The notes under the pieces: generated by a model
Seen by the model: only the letters and a program-made list of their open reading frames with translations
The model's database searches: none
Told to the model about the DNA's origin: nothing
Source of the DNA: Paenibacillus taihuensis
GTDB taxonomy: Bacteria; Bacillota; Bacilli; Paenibacillales; Paenibacillaceae
Assembly: GCF_003386535.1 (NCBI RefSeq)
Contig: NZ_QTTN01000001.1
Location: forward strand, 186,001 to 250,000
Reading direction: 5' to 3'
DNA: 64,000 nucleotides
Translations under genes and position numbers: made by a program
Part shown: piece by piece, positions 8,821 to 18,520 of the stretch
Layout: each line of letters begins with the position of its first letter
Numbering within the stretch: the first letter of the stretch is position 1

Positions 8821-9822
8821 TTGGTTGATGTTCTGTCGCAGAACGAGATTGACGCGTTGCTTGCTGCTTTATCATCCGGAGAGATGGATGCAGAAGAACT
8901 GAAAAAGGAAGAGACGCAGAAGAAAATTCGGGTATACGAATTTAAGCGTGCGGTCCGTTTCTCGAAGGATCATATCCGTAGCTTGACTCGGATACACGAA
9001 AACTTCGCGCGATACTTGACCACCTATTTCTCAGCGCAGCTTCGCACATTTGTTCAAATCAGCGTAGTACAAGTTGAGCAATTGCCTTATGACGAATTTA
9101 TCCGCTCCATTCCGAAGATGACGATCCTCAATATATTTGAGGCTGAACCGCTCGAGGGGCGAATGGTGCTGGAAGTTCATCCGAACGTCGCCTATGCGAT
9201 GCTCGATCGTTTGTTGGGCGGTCAGGGACTGGCGCCTTCGAAGATCAGTGCACTGACTGAAATCGAAACCAACATTATGGAACGCATTTTCAGTCGCGCA
9301 TTTGAGAGCTTGCAAGAAGCTTGGAAGACCGTGCTTGATATCTCGCCTAGACTCGAAGCGCTCGAGACGAATCCGCAGTTTATGCAGATTGTGTCGCCGA
9401 ACGAAACGATTGCACTGATCTCGCTCAGTACCAAAATCGGTGATACAACGGGGATGATCAATTTATGTATCCCGCACGTTGTCATAGAACCTATCATGTC
9501 GCGCTTGTCTGTACATCATTGGTTCGTTTCACAGAAGAAGACAAGGGCGCCTGAAGAGGTGGAAATCCTGAAGCAGCGGGTGAGCAAGGCGAAGTTGCCT
9601 ATCGTTGCTGAGCTTGGCCATTCCAGCATTTCGATTCGCGAATTTCTGGGGCTTTCGGTTGGAGACGTTATCTCGTTAACGAAACCAATCGATCAAGGGC
9701 TTGATATTAAAGTAGGGGATAAGCTGAAATTTATCGGCAGCCCAGGTTCGGTTAAGGATCGTATGGCCGTTCAAATCGATGAAGTTCTCACCGAAGGAGT
9801 GGAAGAAGAGTATGACGAGTAA
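8821..9822 (+). CDS. fliM: Flagellar motor switch protein FliM
   Basis: FliM, 333 aa, is the C-ring protein that binds phospho-CheY. The N-terminal CheY-binding peptide VLSQNEIDALLAAL is followed by a CheC-like middle domain (about residues 45-225) and a C-terminal FliN-like domain. TTG 8821 is chosen because AAGGGGGTGA ends 5 bp upstream and the protein then begins just before the family's LSQNEIDALL; TTG 8803 would lie inside that Shine-Dalgarno region. It overlaps fliY by 11 bp. Confidence 0.96.
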   Translation: MVDVLSQNEIDALLAALSSGEMDAEELKKEETQKKIRVYEFKRAVRFSKDHIRSLTRIHENFARYLTTYFSAQLRTFVQISVVQVEQLPYDEFIRSIPKMTILNIFEAEPLEGRMVLEVHPNVAYAMLDRLLGGQGLAPSKISALTEIETNIMERIFSRAFESLQEAWKTVLDISPRLEALETNPQFMQIVSPNETIALISLSTKIGDTTGMINLCIPHVVIEPIMSRLSVHHWFVSQKKTRAPEEVEILKQRVSKAKLPIVAELGHSSISIREFLGLSVGDVISLTKPIDQGLDIKVGDKLKFIGSPGSVKDRMAVQIDEVLTEGVEEEYDE

Positions 9823-11074
9823 AGATTACTTATCCCAGGAGGAAATTGATGCCTTGCTGCGTCAATCTTCCGATGAGCCGGATATGCCAGAGCCGTTCGA
9901 CCGCGAGAAGGAACTAAACAGTTACCTTAGCTCAATCGAACAGGATGCTCTAGGCGAAATTGGCAACATCACGTTCGGCAGCGCAGCGACGGCACTTTCG
10001 ACCCTTCTTGGTAGAAAAGTAGACATCACTACGCCTCAAGTATCGCTGATCAAGCGCAGCGAGCTGGACGATGAGTTCCCGAAGCCGCATGTTGCAGTAT
10101 CGGTGAGCTATGTGGATGGTTTCCAAGGCATCAACTCCCTTGTCATTAAGACAAAGGATGCTCAAACGATTGCGGACCTGATGCTCGGCGGCGAAGGTAA
10201 ACTGCTAGGTTCCGAGCTGAACGAGATTCACATCAGTGCCGTTCAGGAAGCAATGAATCAGATGATGGGTTCGTCCGCAACTTCGATGTCGACGATCTTC
10301 AACCGGTTCGTGAATATCTCACCACCAGGAATCGATATTCTTGATGTCAATAGCGGTGAAGGAATCGAGCGATTACCACAGGATGACTCGTTTATCAAAA
10401 TATCGTTCCGACTGACGATCGGTGACTTGATCGATTCGACGATCATGCAGCTTCTTCCGATCTCGTTCGCGAAGGAAATGGTAGACACACTGATGGGAGG
10501 CACTTCGGAGCCTGCTCCAGCACCTACACCAGCACCGGTGAGTACACCGGCACCAGCGGCCGTTGCTCAAGCACCAGTGCATACGCCTCCGCCAGCAGCA
10601 CCGCCTGCGCCGGCCTACATGCCGCCGCCAGCACCTATGGAGCATCCCGCCGCGTATATGCAGCCTGAAGCGTACATGCAGCCTCCGATGCCGCAGTATG
10701 CAGCAGCGCAGCCGCAAATGCCTCAAACATATGGCGCACCAGCTGGCCGGAACGTGAATGTACAGCCAGTACAATTCGCGAATTTTGGGGGCGCACCTTA
10801 TGTGCAAGCTGATGACTCGAATTTAAATTTATTGCTCGACATACCGCTTAAGGTCACAGTAGAATTAGGTAGAACTCAGAAGCAAATCAAAGATATTCTT
10901 GAATTGTCTCAAGGTTCAATCATTGAGCTGGACAAGCTGGCAGGTGAACCGGTCGACATTCTAGTAAATAACAAGCTGATCGCGAAAGGCGAAGTAGTCG
11001 TTATTGATGAGAATTTCGGTGTGCGTGTAACCGATATTGTTAGCCAATGGGATCGTATCCAAAAATTACAATAA
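9812..11074 (+). CDS. fliY: Flagellar motor switch phosphatase FliY
   Basis: FliY, 420 aa, combines a CheC-type CheY-P phosphatase with a FliN-type C-ring domain. It starts with the FliM-like CheY-binding peptide YLSQEEIDALL. Two phosphatase active-site helices follow (E-xx-N in DALGEIGNITFG, and VQEAMNQMMGS). Residues about 230-325 form a Pro/Ala/Met/Tyr/Gln-rich linker, and the last 80 residues are the FliN domain. ATG 9812 overlaps the end of fliM. The linker makes it longer than the 378 aa B. subtilis protein. Confidence 0.95.
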   Translation: MTSKDYLSQEEIDALLRQSSDEPDMPEPFDREKELNSYLSSIEQDALGEIGNITFGSAATALSTLLGRKVDITTPQVSLIKRSELDDEFPKPHVAVSVSYVDGFQGINSLVIKTKDAQTIADLMLGGEGKLLGSELNEIHISAVQEAMNQMMGSSATSMSTIFNRFVNISPPGIDILDVNSGEGIERLPQDDSFIKISFRLTIGDLIDSTIMQLLPISFAKEMVDTLMGGTSEPAPAPTPAPVSTPAPAAVAQAPVHTPPPAAPPAPAYMPPPAPMEHPAAYMQPEAYMQPPMPQYAAAQPQMPQTYGAPAGRNVNVQPVQFANFGGAPYVQADDSNLNLLLDIPLKVTVELGRTQKQIKDILELSQGSIIELDKLAGEPVDILVNNKLIAKGEVVVIDENFGVRVTDIVSQWDRIQKLQ

Positions 11075-11095
11075 TCCTTAGGGGGACACACAACG

Positions 11096-11458
11096 ATGGC
11101 AAATCGCATTTTGGTTGTAGACGACGCAGCATTCATGAGAATGATGATTCGCGACATACTGACGAAAAACGGATACGAAGTAGTAGGGGAAGCGCAAGAC
11201 GGCGCACAAGCAGTAGAGAAATACAAAGAGTTCAAACCTGACCTGATCACAATGGATATTACAATGCCTGAAATGGACGGCATCGCAGCTTTGAAGGAAA
11301 TCAAGAAGCTGGATAGCAATGCAAAAGTAATTATGTGTTCCGCTATGGGTCAACAAGCGATGGTTATCGATGCGATTCAAGCAGGCGCTAAAGACTTCAT
11401 CGTGAAACCGTTCCAAGCTGACCGCGTTATTGAAGCGATCAAGAAAACACTAGGTTAA
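11096..11458 (+). CDS. cheY: Chemotaxis response regulator CheY
   Basis: CheY, 120 aa, is a single receiver domain that carries the phosphoryl signal from CheA to FliM and FliY. The acidic pocket D9/D10, phosphoacceptor D54 (in TMDITMPEMDG), S82 and K104 are all in place. ATG 11096 follows TTAGGGGGACAC. It sits between fliY, its phosphatase and target, and the export-gate genes, as in B. subtilis. Confidence 0.97.
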   Translation: MANRILVVDDAAFMRMMIRDILTKNGYEVVGEAQDGAQAVEKYKEFKPDLITMDITMPEMDGIAALKEIKKLDSNAKVIMCSAMGQQAMVIDAIQAGAKDFIVKPFQADRVIEAIKKTLG

Positions 11459-11462
11459 TAGT

Positions 11463-12074
11463 ATGAAAGTTTTAAAGAGATACCGACTTGCTGGCTTAAC
11501 CATCTTAGGCTGGTTGATGGCAGCAAGTCTTGTGTCAGCAGATACACCAGCAGAAGATGACAAACCCGTCATAGGAACCAACATTGGTTACTATGTCTGG
11601 GTTATCGTCGCGCTGATGATAGTCATTGGTCTCATTCTACTTGTTATCAAGTTTCTCGCGAGCCGCAATCGCGGATGGGGCACGAGCAGGGCACTCCGCT
11701 CACTAGGCGGAATTCCGCTCGGCCAGAACAAGTCGCTGCAAGTTGTCGAACTGGCAGGAAGAGTCTATGTTGTCGGCGTCGGCGAGGATATTACGCTGCT
11801 GGACAAGATTGATGATCCAGAGTTGGCTCAAAGTGTATTGGCTGCAATCGAACAGCAAAATGGACGCTCCTTCAGTTCTCCAGCGATTACTGACTTTCTG
11901 AGCAAATTCCGCAAAAACGTAAAGGCTGATGAGCCGACGAGTGAACCGTGGCAAGAAGCAGTCTCATTCAAGGAATTGCTCAATAACGGCATGATGCGGC
12001 AGTCAGGTCAGAAACAGAAGGTCGAAGAGCTGCTGAACGAGCAAAAACAAAACGATCGGTTGTTGGATGAATGA
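11463..12074 (+). CDS. fliO: Flagellar biosynthetic protein FliO (FliZ)
   Basis: A 203 aa membrane protein of the FliO/FliZ family that assists assembly of the FliP ring in the export gate. It has an N-terminal signal-like segment (about residues 8-27), a short loop, one membrane span (about 40-62), then a cytoplasmic basic domain containing the FliO-type PLGQNKSLQVVELAGR. The start is 4 bp after cheY with only a weak ribosome binding site, so translation is probably coupled. Its stop overlaps the fliP ATG. Confidence 0.9.
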   Translation: MKVLKRYRLAGLTILGWLMAASLVSADTPAEDDKPVIGTNIGYYVWVIVALMIVIGLILLVIKFLASRNRGWGTSRALRSLGGIPLGQNKSLQVVELAGRVYVVGVGEDITLLDKIDDPELAQSVLAAIEQQNGRSFSSPAITDFLSKFRKNVKADEPTSEPWQEAVSFKELLNNGMMRQSGQKQKVEELLNEQKQNDRLLDE

Positions 12075-12832
12075 ACAGAAAAATCGTATGGACAGTTCTT
12101 GCATTTCAGTTATTAGGTCTCCTTTTTCATGCACATGCTTTCGCCGCTGATCCACTGCCTAACGTAAGTGTCAGCATCGGCGACAGCGGCAGCACCGAAT
12201 CGCCGGGAACGAGCGCTTTGTCCTTGCTTCTCATCATTACCGTACTCAGCGTTGCGCCAGGCATCCTCGTTCTGATGACGAGCTTCACGCGAATTGTTAT
12301 CGTACTCGGTTTCGTACGAACATCGCTTGGAACACAGCAAATGCCTCCGAACCAAGTGCTTGTCGGCTTAGCATTATTTTTGACCTTTTTTATTATGTCA
12401 CCAACTTTGGGCACGATGAATCAGGTTGCGCTTCAGCCGTACTTGAAAGGCGAACTGACACAAACGCAGGCGCTGAGTAAAGCATCGGTTCCGCTCAAGA
12501 AATTTATGATGAATCAGACGCGTGAGAAAGATTTGATGCTCTTCCTGAAGTACACGAAGACAGAGAAACCAAAGTCATACGAGGATACGCCGATTACGGT
12601 ATTAGTTCCGGCCTATGCGCTGAGTGAACTACGAACGTCATTCCAGATGGGCTTCATGATCTTCATACCATTCCTAATCATAGATATGGTCGTCGCCAGT
12701 ACGCTAATGGCAATGGGGATGATGATGCTGCCGCCGGTAATGATATCGCTTCCGTTCAAAATCTTGCTGTTCGTCCTCGTAGATGGATGGTATCTAATCG
12801 TCAAGTCGTTATTGCTTAGTTTCAATACCTAG
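12071..12832 (+). CDS. fliP: Flagellar type III export gate protein FliP
   Basis: FliP, 253 aa, forms the pentameric core of the export pore with FliQ and FliR. A cleavable signal peptide (about residues 1-25, ending AFAADP) precedes the conserved segments VLMTSFTRIVIVLGF, TSLGTQQMPPNQV and GMMMLPPVMISLPFK, with about four membrane helices. ATG 12071 overlaps the fliO stop (ATGA). Confidence 0.97.
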   Translation: MNRKIVWTVLAFQLLGLLFHAHAFAADPLPNVSVSIGDSGSTESPGTSALSLLLIITVLSVAPGILVLMTSFTRIVIVLGFVRTSLGTQQMPPNQVLVGLALFLTFFIMSPTLGTMNQVALQPYLKGELTQTQALSKASVPLKKFMMNQTREKDLMLFLKYTKTEKPKSYEDTPITVLVPAYALSELRTSFQMGFMIFIPFLIIDMVVASTLMAMGMMMLPPVMISLPFKILLFVLVDGWYLIVKSLLLSFNT

Positions 12833-12855
12833 CAATCTTAGGGGAGTGCACAAGA

Positions 12856-13125
12856 ATGAGTACGGAATTCATCATCGCTATTGCAGGGCAGGCAGTTTAC
12901 ACAGTGCTTAAGGCTAGTGCGCCGATGCTCCTGGTTGGCCTTATCGTCGGTTTGGCTGTCAGTATTTTTCAAGCGACAACACAGATCCAAGAGCAAACAT
13001 TAGCTTTTATTCCAAAAGTAGCGGCAGTTCTTCTGTCCATCCTGCTTTTTGGTCCATGGATACTGAACACGCTGGTCGATTTCACATACAATCTGCTGAA
13101 TAACTTGTATAAATACATCGGATAG
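12856..13125 (+). CDS. fliQ: Flagellar export gate protein FliQ
   Basis: FliQ, 89 aa, has two membrane helices and contributes four copies to the FliPQR export gate. The hallmark loop FQATTQIQEQTLAFIPK is present. ATG 12856 follows TTAGGGGAGTG. Order fliP-fliQ-fliR is universal. Confidence 0.96.
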   Translation: MSTEFIIAIAGQAVYTVLKASAPMLLVGLIVGLAVSIFQATTQIQEQTLAFIPKVAAVLLSILLFGPWILNTLVDFTYNLLNNLYKYIG

Positions 13126-13136
13126 GCTGTGGATCG

Positions 13137-13925
13137 ATGGAGATGTTTCTTCAAGGATTCCCTATTTTTTTGCTTGTTTTTTGTCGAATAACAGCCTTTT
13201 TCGTCGTGGCTCCTGTCTTTTCGACTCGAAATGTGCCAAATATGTTTAAATTGGGATTCTGTTTTTTTATTTCATTGCTCGTATTTCTGACTTATGGATT
13301 GAAGCAGATGATTGTGCCAGATGCCGAATATATCCTTGCGATTATTCGCGAAATTCTCGCAGGCGTCTTGCTTGGATTCACCGCTTACTTGTTTTTCACA
13401 ATTATCAACACTGCTGGTAGTTTCATTGATATGCAAATCGGCTTCAGTATGGCGAACGTCCTGGATCCGATGACAGGTGTTTCGGCACCACTGCTAGGTA
13501 ACTTTAAAGGCATGATTGCAACATTGGTGTTCTTATCGATTAACGGACATCATTATTTGCTCTCAGCGTTGCTTCAAAGCTATGAATGGATACCAATATC
13601 GAATTCACTATTTGCACATGTGCATTCGGGAAGCGTTTCAACGTTTCTGACGACAAAGCTCGTCCAAGCGTTCATGCTTGCACTTCAGATGTCAGCGCCT
13701 CTCGTCGTTGCGATGTTCCTGACAGATGTAGGGCTAGGCTTCCTGGCTCGAACGGCACCACAATACAATGTTTTTGTTATCGGGATACCGATCAAGCTTC
13801 TTGTCGGCTTCCTTATGCTTAGCGTACTAATGCCGGGACTGGTTGTGCTCTACGAGCATATCTTCGATCAGATGTTTAGCGCGATGCAGAAGCTTTTCTC
13901 CATACTACAAGGTCCTGCATCTTAA
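13137..13925 (+). CDS. fliR: Flagellar export gate protein FliR
   Basis: FliR, 262 aa, is the single-copy plug subunit of the FliPQR gate, with about six hydrophobic segments and the conserved DMQIGFSMANVLDP motif. Starts at ATG 13137 or ATG 13143 are both possible; the ribosome binding site is weak and the gene lies 11 bp after fliQ. The T-rich codon use at its start reflects the hydrophobic N terminus. Confidence 0.96.
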   Translation: MEMFLQGFPIFLLVFCRITAFFVVAPVFSTRNVPNMFKLGFCFFISLLVFLTYGLKQMIVPDAEYILAIIREILAGVLLGFTAYLFFTIINTAGSFIDMQIGFSMANVLDPMTGVSAPLLGNFKGMIATLVFLSINGHHYLLSALLQSYEWIPISNSLFAHVHSGSVSTFLTTKLVQAFMLALQMSAPLVVAMFLTDVGLGFLARTAPQYNVFVIGIPIKLLVGFLMLSVLMPGLVVLYEHIFDQMFSAMQKLFSILQGPAS

Positions 13926-13941
13926 GGAGGATGGCTGAATT

Positions 13942-15033
13942 ATGTTGAAGTACCGTTTCACGCTCGATCTACAACTGTTCTCTCAAGAAAAGACGGAGCG
14001 TGCGACACCTAAGAAACGGAATGATGCCCGTAAGAAGGGTCAGATTGCAAAAAGTCAGGAAATACCTGGAGCACTTATTCTCTTATTTGTATTTATTAGT
14101 TTCTTCCCTCTTGGTGGCTATTACAAATCTCGTCTTCTATCACTTTTCGGCATATTATTTGAACAGAAATTATTGATGGAAGTGACAACAAGCAACGTAA
14201 TTTCCTTATTTTCCGACCTTATGATGCAGGGGTTTATGCTTCTCGTACCGATCTTCGGCATTGCGGTAGTCGTTGCGCTCATCGCAAATTATGCACAAGT
14301 CGGCATCCTATTCACAGGTGAGCCGATTAAGATGAAGCTGGAAAAATTGAATCCGATCAGCGGATTTAAGAATCTGTTATCACTTCAATCTTTAGTCGAG
14401 TTAGTCAAAAATGTTTTAAAACTGCTCTTGATTGGACTCATTGTCTATCAGACACTTTGGAGCGAACGAGGTCAAATTATGAATCTCGCACGTGTTCCAA
14501 TCGGAAGCATATTTAGTTTCGTAGCGGGAGTCACGATTAAGCTTGGAATTGAAATCGGAGCTATTCTCGCCGTACTAGCTTTCTTTGACTACATGTACAA
14601 GCGTTATAAGCACGAGAAGAGCTTGCGGATGTCCAAACAAGATATCAAAGATGAGCATAAGAATTCAGAGGGCGATCCGCTCATTAAAGGTAAAATAAAA
14701 GAGCGTCAGCGGCGATTAGCATTGCAGCGTATGATGCAAGAAGTGCCCAAAGCTGACGTAGTTATCACGAACCCAACTCACTTCGCAATTGCACTCAAGT
14801 ATGACGGAGCGACGATGGAAGCGCCGACCGTTATTGCGAAAGGGATGGACTTCGTAGCATTGCGGATTAAGGACATCGCGAAGGAGCACGGGGTCATAAT
14901 GATGGAAAACAGGCCGCTAGCCAGAGCATTGTATGACAGGGCTGAGATCGGTGATACGATTCCAGCTGATCTATTCCAAGCTGTGGCAGAAGTACTGGCA
15001 TATGTATATAAATTGAAGCAAAAAGTGAAGTAA
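13942..15033 (+). CDS. flhB: Flagellar export switch protein FlhB
   Basis: FlhB, 363 aa, has four membrane helices (about residues 30-210) and a cytoplasmic domain with the autocleavage motif NPTH at 277-280. Cleavage between N and P underlies the switch from rod/hook to filament export, triggered by FliK. The N-terminal signature EKTERATPKKRNDARKKGQ is present. ATG 13942 follows TTAAGGAGGATGG. Confidence 0.97.
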   Translation: MLKYRFTLDLQLFSQEKTERATPKKRNDARKKGQIAKSQEIPGALILLFVFISFFPLGGYYKSRLLSLFGILFEQKLLMEVTTSNVISLFSDLMMQGFMLLVPIFGIAVVVALIANYAQVGILFTGEPIKMKLEKLNPISGFKNLLSLQSLVELVKNVLKLLLIGLIVYQTLWSERGQIMNLARVPIGSIFSFVAGVTIKLGIEIGAILAVLAFFDYMYKRYKHEKSLRMSKQDIKDEHKNSEGDPLIKGKIKERQRRLALQRMMQEVPKADVVITNPTHFAIALKYDGATMEAPTVIAKGMDFVALRIKDIAKEHGVIMMENRPLARALYDRAEIGDTIPADLFQAVAEVLAYVYKLKQKVK

Positions 15034-15068
15034 CGTAATTCGAAGTCATCTGTGGAGGAGGGTACGTC

Positions 15069-17102
15069 ATGAAGGCTAGAGATCTAACCATACTTATTGG
15101 GATCATCGGCATCGTTCTTATGATGGTCATTCCGATTCCAACCGCTTTAATGGACGTGCTCTTGATCATCAACATTTCAATCGCTTTGATGGTATTGCTT
15201 ATTTCCATGAACACGCAGGATGCCTTGCAGTTCTCGATCTTTCCGACTTTGCTCCTTATTACGACATTATTCCGTCTCGCGCTTAACATCTCAACCACAC
15301 GGAATATTTTGTCCAAAGCGGAAGCAGGGAAAGTTGTACATACGTTTGGAAGTTGGGTTGCCGGCGGACAGGTCGCCATCGGTTTCGTCGTATTCCTAAT
15401 CCTTGTAGTCGTGCAGTTTATCGTCATTACCAAAGGCTCCGAGCGAGTTGCTGAGGTAGCAGCTCGGTTCACACTCGATGCAATGCCTGGTAAACAGATG
15501 AGTATCGATGCGGATTTGAACGCAGGTCTTATCAACGAGCAGGGTGCGAAAGATCGTCGCCAAAAGATTGAAAAAGAAGCCGATTTCTACGGTTCTATGG
15601 ATGGTGCCAGCAAATTCGTTAAAGGGGATGCCGTCGCCTCCATTATTATCCTATTCATCAACCTCATTGGCGGATTTATTATTGGGATGGCTGTGCACGG
15701 GTTTTCTTTCTCAGAATCGCTTAACACATTCTCGATTCTTACCATCGGTGATGGACTTGTCAGCCAAATTCCTGCGCTGCTGATCTCCACAGCGACAGGC
15801 TTTATCGTTACACGCGCTGCTTCTGAAGGTAACCTGGCGCATGATTTGACAGCGCAGCTATTCCGTTACCCAAAGCTGCTTTACATTGTGGCGGGAACGA
15901 TTACGTTGCTAGGACTTGGCACACCGATTGGCCCGTTTGCGACGCTTCCTTTTGCAGCTATTATCGTTTTCGCAGCTTACCGGATGCAATCTTCGCTCGC
16001 GAGGGAGCAGCAAGCGCAGGATATGCTCGTGGAAGAACAAGAGATCGAAGAGGTTCGTAGTCCGGAGAGCGTCATCAGCCTCCTGCAGGTCGACCCAATC
16101 GAATTCGAGTTTGGCTACGGACTTATACCACTTGCAGATACGCAACAGGGCGGCGACTTGCTTGACCGAATCATTATGATTCGCAGGCAGTGCGCGCTTG
16201 AAATGGGTCTCGTCGTTCCGGTCATCCGGATTCGTGACAATATTCAGCTTAAACCGAATGAGTACGTCATTAAAATCAAAGGTAATACCGTCGCTCGTGG
16301 TGAGCTGCTGTTGAATCACTACTTGGCGATGAGTCCAGGCTTTGATGATGAATCGATCGTCGGTATTGAAACGATGGAGCCGGCGTTCGGCTTGCCAGCG
16401 ATCTGGATTGATGAAGTAACGAAAGAGCGTGCAGAAATGCTCGGTTATACAGTGGTTGATCCGCCTTCAGTTGTTGCAACTCATCTGACTGAGCTAATCA
16501 AGCGTCATGCGCATGAACTGATCGGCCGTCAAGAAACGAAGGCTCTTATCGAGAATGTTCGCGAGTCGTACCCAGCGCTTGTGGACGAACTTATTCCATC
16601 GATTCTGAATGTCGGCGACGTTCAGAAGGTGCTCGCGAAGCTGCTTCGTGAGAAAGTGTCGATCCGTGATATGGTCACCATTTTCGAATCACTTGCTGAT
16701 CATGGTGTTTACACGAAGGATCCGGACATTCTCACTGAGTATGTACGACAAGCGTTATCTAGACAAATTACGCAGCAATTCTCCCATAACGGAGATACGC
16801 TGCGCGTCATTACAGTCGGTCCATTGTTAGAGAAGAAGATTGCGGAATCCGTTCAGTCCTCTGATCAAGGTACATACCTGGCCATGGACCCGATGTCTAC
16901 CCAGTCCATTTATCAGAAGTTGAATGAACAAGTGAATAAACAGATTCAATCCGGTCATCAACCGATTGTACTCGCTTCGCCGACGATTCGGATGTACTTA
17001 CGCCAAATCGTTGAGCGTACGATGCAGGACGTTCCGGTTCTCTCTTATAGCGAGCTTGAGCCAAGTATTGAAGTACAAAGTATTGGGGTGGTGAATCTAT
17101 GA
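15069..17102 (+). CDS. flhA: Flagellar export gate protein FlhA
   Basis: FlhA, 677 aa, is the nonameric export-gate protein. It has an N-terminal half of about eight membrane helices with the FHIPEP-family loop (RFTLDAMPGKQMSIDADL), and a cytoplasmic C-terminal domain (about residues 345-677) that docks chaperone-substrate complexes. ATG 15069 follows GTGGAGGAGGG. Its stop overlaps the flhF start by 4 bp (ATGA). Confidence 0.98.
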   Translation: MKARDLTILIGIIGIVLMMVIPIPTALMDVLLIINISIALMVLLISMNTQDALQFSIFPTLLLITTLFRLALNISTTRNILSKAEAGKVVHTFGSWVAGGQVAIGFVVFLILVVVQFIVITKGSERVAEVAARFTLDAMPGKQMSIDADLNAGLINEQGAKDRRQKIEKEADFYGSMDGASKFVKGDAVASIIILFINLIGGFIIGMAVHGFSFSESLNTFSILTIGDGLVSQIPALLISTATGFIVTRAASEGNLAHDLTAQLFRYPKLLYIVAGTITLLGLGTPIGPFATLPFAAIIVFAAYRMQSSLAREQQAQDMLVEEQEIEEVRSPESVISLLQVDPIEFEFGYGLIPLADTQQGGDLLDRIIMIRRQCALEMGLVVPVIRIRDNIQLKPNEYVIKIKGNTVARGELLLNHYLAMSPGFDDESIVGIETMEPAFGLPAIWIDEVTKERAEMLGYTVVDPPSVVATHLTELIKRHAHELIGRQETKALIENVRESYPALVDELIPSILNVGDVQKVLAKLLREKVSIRDMVTIFESLADHGVYTKDPDILTEYVRQALSRQITQQFSHNGDTLRVITVGPLLEKKIAESVQSSDQGTYLAMDPMSTQSIYQKLNEQVNKQIQSGHQPIVLASPTIRMYLRQIVERTMQDVPVLSYSELEPSIEVQSIGVVNL

Positions 17103-18520
17103 AGGTAAAGCGCTATGTCGTTAATGCCTTACCTGAGGCACTTCCCATGATTCGAAGTGAACTCGGCGTAGATGCCGTAATCTTAAACACCAAAGAAATT
17201 CGCGTCGGCGGATTTCTTGGCATGTTCGGCAAGAAGAAGACAGAAGTAATCGCCGCTGTGGAGTCTGGCAATAACGGCGGCGGAGGCGGGGGCTCGAATA
17301 TGAAGCCGTCGGCTCGCACGCACACAACTGCTGTTGCGAGACCATCTGCACCGCCTGCACCGCCTGCGGCTCCTATCAAACCAGCAGCTCCTGCTGCATC
17401 GGCAGCTGCGTCTATTTTTCAAGAAGTGCTTAGCCAAGCGGCAGAGTTGGCGCAAGCGAGAGCGGCGGCTAATACAGCGACTCCATTACATGAGCAGCCG
17501 GAGCAATCGAAGATTTCGCCGGCTGCAGCATACGCAGCGAGAACGGCAGCTCCTTCAGAGGCGTTAGCTGCGGCAGCACCTGCTGTGTCTACTGTGGCCG
17601 CGCAAGAATCTCGCAAGCAGATGTTGACCGATAATGAACTGCTCGCTGAGATTCGTGATATGAAGCAGTGGATTGTGCGGATGTCCCGCCAACAGCAGCA
17701 AGAAGCCCGTCCAGCAGCGATTCAAGCTTTGCAAGAGCGGCTTGAGGATCAAGAAGTTGATCAGCAGTGGATCAACCAATTGATTGAGCAAATCGAAGCG
17801 GAGATCGAACAAGCGAAGCAGAGCGGGCAAGAAGTTGCCGATGATGCGGCAGCCGTCTGGGCGAGCGCCAGCCGGATTCTGCTGGGCTGGCTTCGCCAAT
17901 TCGAAGCGAATCAAATTAGCCGCGATACGCAGGTCATTCATTTTGTTGGTCCGACTGGCGTAGGTAAAACAACATCGATCGCGAAGCTTGCTGCAGAGCA
18001 AACACTGAAAGCCGGACGTAAAGTCGGTTTCATTACTTCCGACACGTACCGGATTGCAGCAGTTGACCAGCTGCGCACGTATGCCACGATTTTGAATGTG
18101 CCGCTTGAAGTTGTATTCTCGCCTGCCGAAGTAACACGGGCCTTTAAGCAGCTTGAAGGACGCGAGCTCATCTTCATGGATACGGCCGGACGTAATTTCC
18201 GCAATGAGCTGTATGTGTCTGAAGTAAACAGCTTGCTGCAGTCTGGCAGTCACTCCATGACGTATCTGGTGCTCAGCTTGACCGGCAAGTTTAGTGATAT
18301 ATCGACGGTTGCCGGCAATTTTGCCAAATACGGAATCGATCATGTGTTATTCACGAAGCAGGATGAGACGCACGCTTGCGGTGCGATTCTGAACTTAGCG
18401 CTTGAGCACGGCCTCAAACCGACGTATATCGCATACGGCCAAACGGTTCCTGATGACATTGCGCCATTCCAAGCGGCCAGCTACGTCGAACAGCTGCTGG
18501 GGGCTTCCAATGATAAATAA
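17099..18520 (+). CDS. flhF: Signal-recognition-particle-type GTPase FlhF
   Basis: FlhF, 473 aa, determines the position and number of flagellar basal bodies. It has an N-terminal B domain starting MKVKRYVVNALPEALPMI, an Ala/Pro/Gln-rich linker with a Gly run (about residues 58-200), then N and G domains. The P-loop GPTGVGKT is at 284-291, followed by SDTYRIAAVDQLRTYA and the switch motif DTAGR. ATG 17099 overlaps the flhA stop. Partner FlhG overlaps its 3' end by 11 bp. Confidence 0.96.
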   Translation: MKVKRYVVNALPEALPMIRSELGVDAVILNTKEIRVGGFLGMFGKKKTEVIAAVESGNNGGGGGGSNMKPSARTHTTAVARPSAPPAPPAAPIKPAAPAASAAASIFQEVLSQAAELAQARAAANTATPLHEQPEQSKISPAAAYAARTAAPSEALAAAAPAVSTVAAQESRKQMLTDNELLAEIRDMKQWIVRMSRQQQQEARPAAIQALQERLEDQEVDQQWINQLIEQIEAEIEQAKQSGQEVADDAAAVWASASRILLGWLRQFEANQISRDTQVIHFVGPTGVGKTTSIAKLAAEQTLKAGRKVGFITSDTYRIAAVDQLRTYATILNVPLEVVFSPAEVTRAFKQLEGRELIFMDTAGRNFRNELYVSEVNSLLQSGSHSMTYLVLSLTGKFSDISTVAGNFAKYGIDHVLFTKQDETHACGAILNLALEHGLKPTYIAYGQTVPDDIAPFQAASYVEQLLGASNDK

